Assembly: GCA_903874585.1 (NCBI GenBank)
Contig: CAIQSY010000140.1
Coordinates: forward strand, 1 to 10,514
Direction: 5' to 3'
Length of the DNA stretch: 10,514 nt
Origin: an uncultured Chlorobiaceae bacterium
GTDB taxonomy: Bacteria; Bacteroidota; Chlorobiia; Chlorobiales; Chlorobiaceae
Positions 6,710-10,514 of the stretch are shown here, in pieces (within the stretch, counting starts at the first letter, position 1; every line of letters starts with the position of its first letter). Made by a program: the position numbers and the translations under genes. A model generated the notes under the pieces. That model saw nothing but the letters and a program-made list of their open reading frames with translations, did not search any database and had not been told where the DNA came from.

Positions 6710-9280
6710 ATGAGTCTGGTTGACCAATATCGTGCCCACACTGAAGAGCGTGCGCAGCTCAGCATTCCGCCACTGCCATTAACTGCTGAACAGGCTCGTT
6801 CACTTGTTACATTGCTTCAGCAGAGCGTTGTTCAAGAGAAAGAGTATTTGCTTGAACTTTTCTGCAATCACATCAGCCCGGGTGTTGATGATGCTGCTTT
6901 TGAAAAAGCTGCCTTTCTCGATGGAATTATCAAAGGAGAACTCTCATGCAGTGTTATCACCAATCTTGAAGCAATCCGCATTCTTGGCACTATGCTTGGT
7001 GGCTACAATGTAAAACCTCTTGTTGATGCGCTGAACCACAACGACCCGGTAGTATGCAGCGAAGCCGCTGAAATGTTGAAAAAAACAATGCTGGTGTACG
7101 ATCTTTTCGATGTCGTTGTTGACCTCGCCAAAACGAATACCTATGCAGCCGCCGTCCTGCAATCGTGGGCGGATGCTGAATGGTTTACCAGCAAACCGCA
7201 GCTTCCAGAGAAGATGACCTTGACGGTCTTCAAAGTACCGGGCGAAACCAATACCGACGATCTCTCTCCAGCCAGCGAAGCATTTACCCGCAGTGATATT
7301 CCGCTTCATGCACGCTGTATGCTCGGTACCAAAATTAACGATCCCATCGGCACCATCGCCGAGTTGAAAAAGAAAGGTCATCCATTAGCCTATGTTGGTG
7401 ATGTGGTTGGCACAGGTTCAAGCCGTAAATCAGGTATCAACTCCGTTCAATGGCACATTGGTAACGATATTCCAGCAGTGCCGAACAAGCGTACCGCAGG
7501 TGTCGTTATTGGCGGTATTATTGCCCCAATTTTCTTTAATACTGCTGAAGATTCTGGTGCCTTGCCAATTCAGGCTGATGTTTCAGCACTTGAGATGGGC
7601 GATGTTATTGAATTGAATCTTGCGCAAGGCACTCTTGAGAAAAATGGTGAAGTGGTTTCCCGTTTTGAGCTGGCACCAAACACCATAAGTGACGAAGTTC
7701 GTGCTGGTGGACGTATTGCGTTGATTATTGGCAGAACATTGACCAGAAAAGCACGTACAGCACTTGGACTTGGTGACGATGCCATTTTTACACGTCCGGA
7801 GCAGCCAGCCGATAGCGGCAAAGGTTATACGCTTGCCCAGAAAATGATTGGTAAAGCTTGCGGACTTCCAGGTGTGCGCCCAGGCATGTATGTTGAGCCA
7901 GAAACCCTGACCGTTGGTTCGCAGGATACCACAGGCGCCATGACTCGCGACGAAGTTAAAGAGCTTGCCGCATTAAGCTTCAGCGCCGATCTTTATATGC
8001 AGAGCTTCTGCCACACATCCGCGTATCCAAAACCATCCGACATTAAGCTTCATAGAAGTTTGCCATACTTTGTTATGAGCAGAGGCGGTGTATCGTTGAA
8101 ACCAGGTGATGGTGTTATTCATACATGGCTGAACCGTATGGTGCTCCCCGATACACTTGGCACCGGTGGCGATTCTCACACGCGCTTCCCGATTGGTGTC
8201 TCCTTTCCCGCAGGTTCTGGTCTGGTTGCATTTGCCGGCGTTACCGGTTCAATGCCACTAAACGTTCCAGAATCCGTGCTTGTGCGCTTTACTGGTGAGT
8301 TGCAAAAAGGTATTACACTACGCGATCTCGTGAATGCAATTCCGCATGAAGCCATGAAACGTGGTTTGCTGACTGTTGAAAAGAAAGGCAAAAAGAATGT
8401 TTTTGCTGGACGTGTTCTTGAAATCGAAGGGTTGCCACAACTCAAAGTTGAGCAGGCATTTGAACTCAGTGATGCTTCAGCAGAGCGCAGTGCAGCCGCC
8501 TGTACCGTTCGTCTCGATAAAGAGCCGGTTATCGAATACCTCAGCTCCAATATCCAGCTTCTTCAGCAGATGATTGAGGAGGGCTATGGCAATGCTGAAA
8601 CGCTGAAACGCCGTATTGGTAAAATGCAGGAGTGGCTGAAGAACCCTGTACTGCTTGAGCCAGATGCTGACGCAGAATATGCAGAGGTTCTTGAAATCAA
8701 TATGAGTGCCATTACTGAGCCAATTCTTGCGTGCCCTAACGATCCTGACGATGTCAAAACACTCAGTGAAGTGCTTGCCGATGATAACGCTCCAAAAACC
8801 ATTAATGAGGTTTTTGTAGGTAGTTGTATGACCAATATCGGCCATTTCCGTGCACTTGGTGAAATATTGCGTAATCGTGGCGCTGTGCCCGTCAAGCTCT
8901 GGATTGTTCCACCGACAAAAATGGATATGAAAAAGCTGATTGAAGAGGGTTATTACTCAGTTTTTGGCGCTTCTGGTGCTCGCATTGAGCAGCCGGGTTG
9001 TTCGCTCTGTATGGGCAATCAGGCGCGTGTTGCCGATAATGCTGTTGTATTTTCAACCAGCACAAGAAACTTTGATAATCGCATGGGGACAGGTGCCAAG
9101 GTTTATTTAGGCTCTGCAGAGCTTGCCGCAGCGTGTGCTCTCCTTGGGCATCTTCCAAATAGAGATGAGTATATGGAGATTATGGTCAAGAATCTTTCAG
9201 GTGATAAAGAACCCTCTATTTATCAATACCTTAACTTCCATAAACTCAAAAAAGCTGAATTAGAGTTGCTTGTTCAATAA
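6710..9280 (+). CDS. acnB: Aconitate hydratase B (AcnB)
   Basis: [4Fe-4S] enzyme that interconverts citrate and isocitrate through cis-aconitate. In green sulfur bacteria this step belongs to the reductive TCA cycle. The start ATG 6710 is fixed by GGGAG nine bases upstream and by the AcnB-like N-terminus MSLVDQYRAHTEERAQL; 856 residues, E. coli AcnB 865. Domain order is that of AcnB: N-terminal HEAT-like helices to about 155, then the swivel domain before the catalytic core (FKVPGETNTDDLSP 174-187, GTGSSRKS 234-241), then core motifs SQDTTG 404-409 and GTGGDSHTR 484-492. The cluster ligands are Cys706 (SCMTNIG), Cys764 and Cys767 (GCSLCMGNQ). All key residues are intact. It follows queA by 267 bases and probably has its own promoter, so I read it as monocistronic. 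Confidence 0.97.
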   Translation: MSLVDQYRAHTEERAQLSIPPLPLTAEQARSLVTLLQQSVVQEKEYLLELFCNHISPGVDDAAFEKAAFLDGIIKGELSCSVITNLEAIRILGTMLGGYNVKPLVDALNHNDPVVCSEAAEMLKKTMLVYDLFDVVVDLAKTNTYAAAVLQSWADAEWFTSKPQLPEKMTLTVFKVPGETNTDDLSPASEAFTRSDIPLHARCMLGTKINDPIGTIAELKKKGHPLAYVGDVVGTGSSRKSGINSVQWHIGNDIPAVPNKRTAGVVIGGIIAPIFFNTAEDSGALPIQADVSALEMGDVIELNLAQGTLEKNGEVVSRFELAPNTISDEVRAGGRIALIIGRTLTRKARTALGLGDDAIFTRPEQPADSGKGYTLAQKMIGKACGLPGVRPGMYVEPETLTVGSQDTTGAMTRDEVKELAALSFSADLYMQSFCHTSAYPKPSDIKLHRSLPYFVMSRGGVSLKPGDGVIHTWLNRMVLPDTLGTGGDSHTRFPIGVSFPAGSGLVAFAGVTGSMPLNVPESVLVRFTGELQKGITLRDLVNAIPHEAMKRGLLTVEKKGKKNVFAGRVLEIEGLPQLKVEQAFELSDASAERSAAACTVRLDKEPVIEYLSSNIQLLQQMIEEGYGNAETLKRRIGKMQEWLKNPVLLEPDADAEYAEVLEINMSAITEPILACPNDPDDVKTLSEVLADDNAPKTINEVFVGSCMTNIGHFRALGEILRNRGAVPVKLWIVPPTKMDMKKLIEEGYYSVFGASGARIEQPGCSLCMGNQARVADNAVVFSTSTRNFDNRMGTGAKVYLGSAELAAACALLGHLPNRDEYMEIMVKNLSGDKEPSIYQYLNFHKLKKAELELLVQ

Positions 9281-9337
9281 AAAAATCATTTATTAATGCG
9301 GGATGTGGGTGAATTTTGCATGTTCCGCTTTGCAGTA

Positions 9338-9365
9338 GGCTTTTGGAAAGTCGCTGTTTTTTTTT
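9338..9365 (+). terminator. Probable intrinsic terminator after acnB
   Basis: GGCTTT (9338-9343) pairs with AAAGTC (9347-9352) through a TGG loop, one pair being G-T. A run of nine T follows at 9357-9365, four bases after the stem. The stem is short, but position (57 bases after the acnB stop) and the T-run fit. A weaker, wobble-rich stem lies just upstream around 9299-9330. Confidence 0.45.
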
Positions 9366-9370
9366 ATTAT
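9343..9370 (+). promoter_or_regulatory. Possible promoter of the small lipoprotein gene
   Basis: TTGGAA (9343-9348), a 16-base spacer and TATTAT (9365-9370) resemble a sigma70 promoter. It would start transcription about 45 bases before the lipoprotein ATG. It overlaps the probable acnB terminator, so one of the two readings may be wrong, or the same bases may serve both. Confidence 0.3.
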
Positions 9371-9420
9371 TCGAGAGCTGATGAAGCTGTCAATTATCAA
9401 ACAATCAAATAATCATAGCA

Positions 9421-9630
9421 ATGAAAAAGTTTTTCCTTCTTCTCTTTGTCGCAAGCTCAGTCTCTTTTGTTGGCTGCGCAAAAAAAACTGAAGCTCCAGT
9501 TGAAGCTCCAGTTGAGGCACCAGCACCAGCAGCACCTGCCGCACCAGCAGCAGAGGCACCAGCAGCACCTGCCGCACCAGCAGCAGAGGCACCAGCAGCA
9601 CCTGCCGCACCAGCAGCACCTGCAAAATAA
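9421..9630 (+). CDS. Small Ala/Pro-rich repeat lipoprotein, unknown function
   Basis: A 69-residue protein with a clear lipoprotein signal peptide: MKK, a hydrophobic core (residues 4-17) and a lipobox ending in V-G-C at Cys19, followed by AKK. The mature part is only about 50 residues and is almost entirely Ala, Pro and Glu: EAPV units, then three AAPAAPAAEAP-like units. Such Pro-Ala chains are extended and flexible, so a lipid-anchored periplasmic spacer or wall-spanning linker is a reasonable inference; there is no catalytic domain. The start ATG has no Shine-Dalgarno. A strong terminator follows directly, so the gene is probably transcribed alone. No counterpart name is known to me; the composition resembles other tiny low-complexity envelope lipoproteins. 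Confidence 0.85.
   Translation: MKKFFLLLFVASSVSFVGCAKKTEAPVEAPVEAPAPAAPAAPAAEAPAAPAAPAAEAPAAPAAPAAPAK
9514..9618 (+). repeat. Tandem 33-bp repeat inside the lipoprotein gene
   Basis: Two identical 33-bp units (9553-9585 and 9586-9618) are preceded by a third copy at 9514-9552 that is the same except for a 6-bp insertion. Each unit encodes the 11 residues EAPAAPAAPAA in frame. Upstream, the 12-bp GAAGCTCCAGTT is also duplicated (9490-9501 and 9502-9513). Units of a multiple of three allow copy-number change without frameshift. Confidence 0.9.
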
Positions 9631-9659
9631 GTTTCCAGTTTTACTGGATTTCTTTATTC

Positions 9660-9694
9660 AAGAGACAGAATCACAAGTTCTGTCTCTTTTTTTT
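9660..9694 (+). terminator. Strong intrinsic terminator after the lipoprotein gene
   Basis: AAGAGACAGAA (9660-9670) and TTCTGTCTCTT (9678-9688) form a perfect 11-bp stem with a 7-base loop, and a run of eight T (9687-9694) overlaps and follows the stem. A smaller hairpin (TCCAG/CTGGA, 9634-9648) precedes it. The T-run is on the plus strand only, so it acts for the lipoprotein transcript. Confidence 0.9.
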
Positions 9695-10077
9695 ATGCCC
9701 GCAGTAGTATCATGGTCACGGATTCCAAGGTCGTCGCTTGTGCCTCCGTCCTGCCGGTTTAATCGCTCTCCCATTTATCATCATAATCTCACGACCATAA
9801 AAGTGGCTCGAATTGTTTGCTGAAAACATCTTCATTGTTCTGATTTTTTACCATTTCTTTTGCATAGCTTCTTTCGTTTCGTTATATAGTAACAGTATTA
9901 ACAATCGTTAATCTCTCTACTGTTCATGTGACTGATGGCATTTTTCGTATTGCTTTATCTGCGCGGCATACTGTTGTGATTGAGCTTACAACGTGGATGT
10001 TGTTTTGATGCCATGTAAGACAGTCATGTCATTTTTATTGGTTGACCATTTTTCTCTTTTCATAACTCACAATTATA
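9695..10077. other. Intergenic spacer before the FadL-like gene
   Basis: No convincing gene. The first 75 bases (to about 9770) are clearly GC-richer than the rest and can encode part of a 39-codon minus-strand frame (9716-9835) without a Shine-Dalgarno. The remainder is AT-rich and holds a nested palindrome at 9891-9924 and a TTGACC hexamer at 10042-10047 that has no well-spaced -10. Confidence 0.55.
9891..9924. repeat. Nested inverted repeat upstream of the FadL-like gene
   Basis: Inner arms ATTAAC (9897-9902) and GTTAAT (9907-9912) are perfect around AATC. Outer arms AACAGT (9891-9896) and ACTGTT (9919-9924) are also perfect, with a 6-base CTCTCT bulge on the right side. It lies about 165 bases upstream of the FadL-like start and could be a regulator-binding site or an RNA hairpin. 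There is no T-tract. Confidence 0.4.
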
Positions 10078-10079
10078 AT
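10074..10079 (+). promoter_or_regulatory. Consensus -10 hexamer at the FadL-like start
   Basis: TATAAT (10074-10079) lies seven bases before ATG 10087 and overlaps the alternative ATG 10078. If it is a real -10 element, the transcript would begin at or next to ATG 10087 and be leaderless. No good -35 is found 16-18 bases upstream (TTGACC at 10042 is 26 bases away), so chance is a strong alternative in this AT-rich spacer. Confidence 0.25.
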
Positions 10080-10086
10080 GATACTT

Positions 10087-10514
10087 ATGGTTAAAAAATC
10101 ACGCATTGGTACAGCCTTTTTGCTGGTTCTGCTTTCGGGTTCATCGACAGCTTTTGCAACAAATGGGATGAACCTTGAAGGGTATGGCGCTAAATCTCAT
10201 GCGCTTGGTGGTGCAGGTATGGCATTTGATACTGGTAACTCTGCTGTGATGAACAATCCAAGCACACTTGGAATGATGAAGGATGGTGCCAAGGAACTTG
10301 GTTTTGGCATCAGGGGATTGCATCCCGATGTTAGCTTAAAGTATGGTTCTACCTCTGATACCTCAGCAGGCAACGCTTATTACATGCCATCACTCTCCTA
10401 TACTCGCAAAGATGGTTCGATTGCGTGGGGTGTGGCCATGCTTGCTCAAGGTGGTATGGGTACTGAGTATGGTACGGATTCACCGCTGTTTCAAGGTGGC
10501 ACCTCTTTTGGCAA
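10087..10514 (+). CDS. FadL/OmpP1-family outer-membrane protein, partial (N-terminus)
   Basis: The frame is open from ATG 10087 to the right edge (142 codons seen); an in-frame ATG at 10078 would add three residues. Residues 1-24 are a typical signal peptide (KKSR, hydrophobic core, cleavage likely after TAFA). The mature start has the FadL/TodX-type signature: MNLEGYGAKSHALGGAGMAF, then NSAVMNNPSTLG at 51-62, matching the family's 'GxGGAGxA...NPAxL' region. The following stretches (MPSLSYTRKDGSIAWGVAML, AQGGMGTEYG) look like outer-membrane beta strands and a turn. Members are 14-strand barrels that carry hydrophobic molecules across the outer membrane. Substrate cannot be told from this part. 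No Shine-Dalgarno is visible. The usual length is about 400-500 residues, so roughly two thirds lie outside the window. Confidence 0.78.
   Translation, partial: MVKKSRIGTAFLLVLLSGSSTAFATNGMNLEGYGAKSHALGGAGMAFDTGNSAVMNNPSTLGMMKDGAKELGFGIRGLHPDVSLKYGSTSDTSAGNAYYMPSLSYTRKDGSIAWGVAMLAQGGMGTEYGTDSPLFQGGTSFG

Noticed and set aside
9446..9823. 125-codon frame rich in Gln/Leu/His over the lipoprotein repeats
   Set aside because: It is the +1 frame of the Ala/Pro repeat and runs through the strong terminator. The lipoprotein frame has a proper signal peptide and lipobox.

Overview
The window looks like ordinary chromosome from a Gram-negative bacterium of the Bacteroidetes/Chlorobi group. My best guess is a green sulfur bacterium (Chlorobiaceae) of moderate GC. 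The reasons are the bacillithiol gene bshA, an AcnB-type aconitase, an outer-membrane FadL-like protein, a lipoprotein, and rather AT-rich spacers. This assignment is inference; there is no rRNA or other decisive marker. I see no tRNA, CRISPR array, transposase or integrase.

Layout, left to right. (1) 1-824, minus strand: the N-terminal 274 codons of a protein with beta-propeller-like repeats; it runs off the left edge. (2) 825-1662: a long spacer with a 10-bp hairpin and two weak coding-like fragments on the minus strand. (3) 1669-2814, plus: bshA, a bacillithiol-pathway glycosyltransferase. (4) 2816-3844, minus: mreB, the rod-shape actin homologue, convergent with bshA, one base between the stop codons. 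A good sigma70-type promoter lies upstream of mreB. (5) 4125-5420, plus: hisD, then 5417-6442 queA, overlapping by the 4-base ATGA. (6) 6710-9280, plus: acnB, with its own candidate promoter and a strong Shine-Dalgarno. (7) 9421-9630, plus: a tiny Ala/Pro-rich lipoprotein built on exact 33-bp tandem repeats and closed by an excellent intrinsic terminator. (8) 9695-10086: a spacer with a nested palindrome. (9) 10087 to the right edge, plus: the start of a FadL/OmpP1-family outer-membrane protein.

The genes do not form one pathway. They cover thiol redox buffering (bshA), cell shape (mreB), the last step of histidine synthesis (hisD), tRNA queuosine modification (queA), the citrate/isocitrate step of the oxidative or reductive TCA cycle (acnB), and the envelope (lipoprotein, FadL-like). 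hisD-queA is the only clear operon.

I found no convincing undescribed multi-gene system. The points most worth a second look are the changed residues in the most conserved QueA motif (Ser178, Asn180), the Shine-Dalgarno-less starts of five of the seven starts that are not inside an operon, the repeat lipoprotein, the propeller-like gene cut by the left edge, and the coding-like debris in the 0.8-kb spacer.
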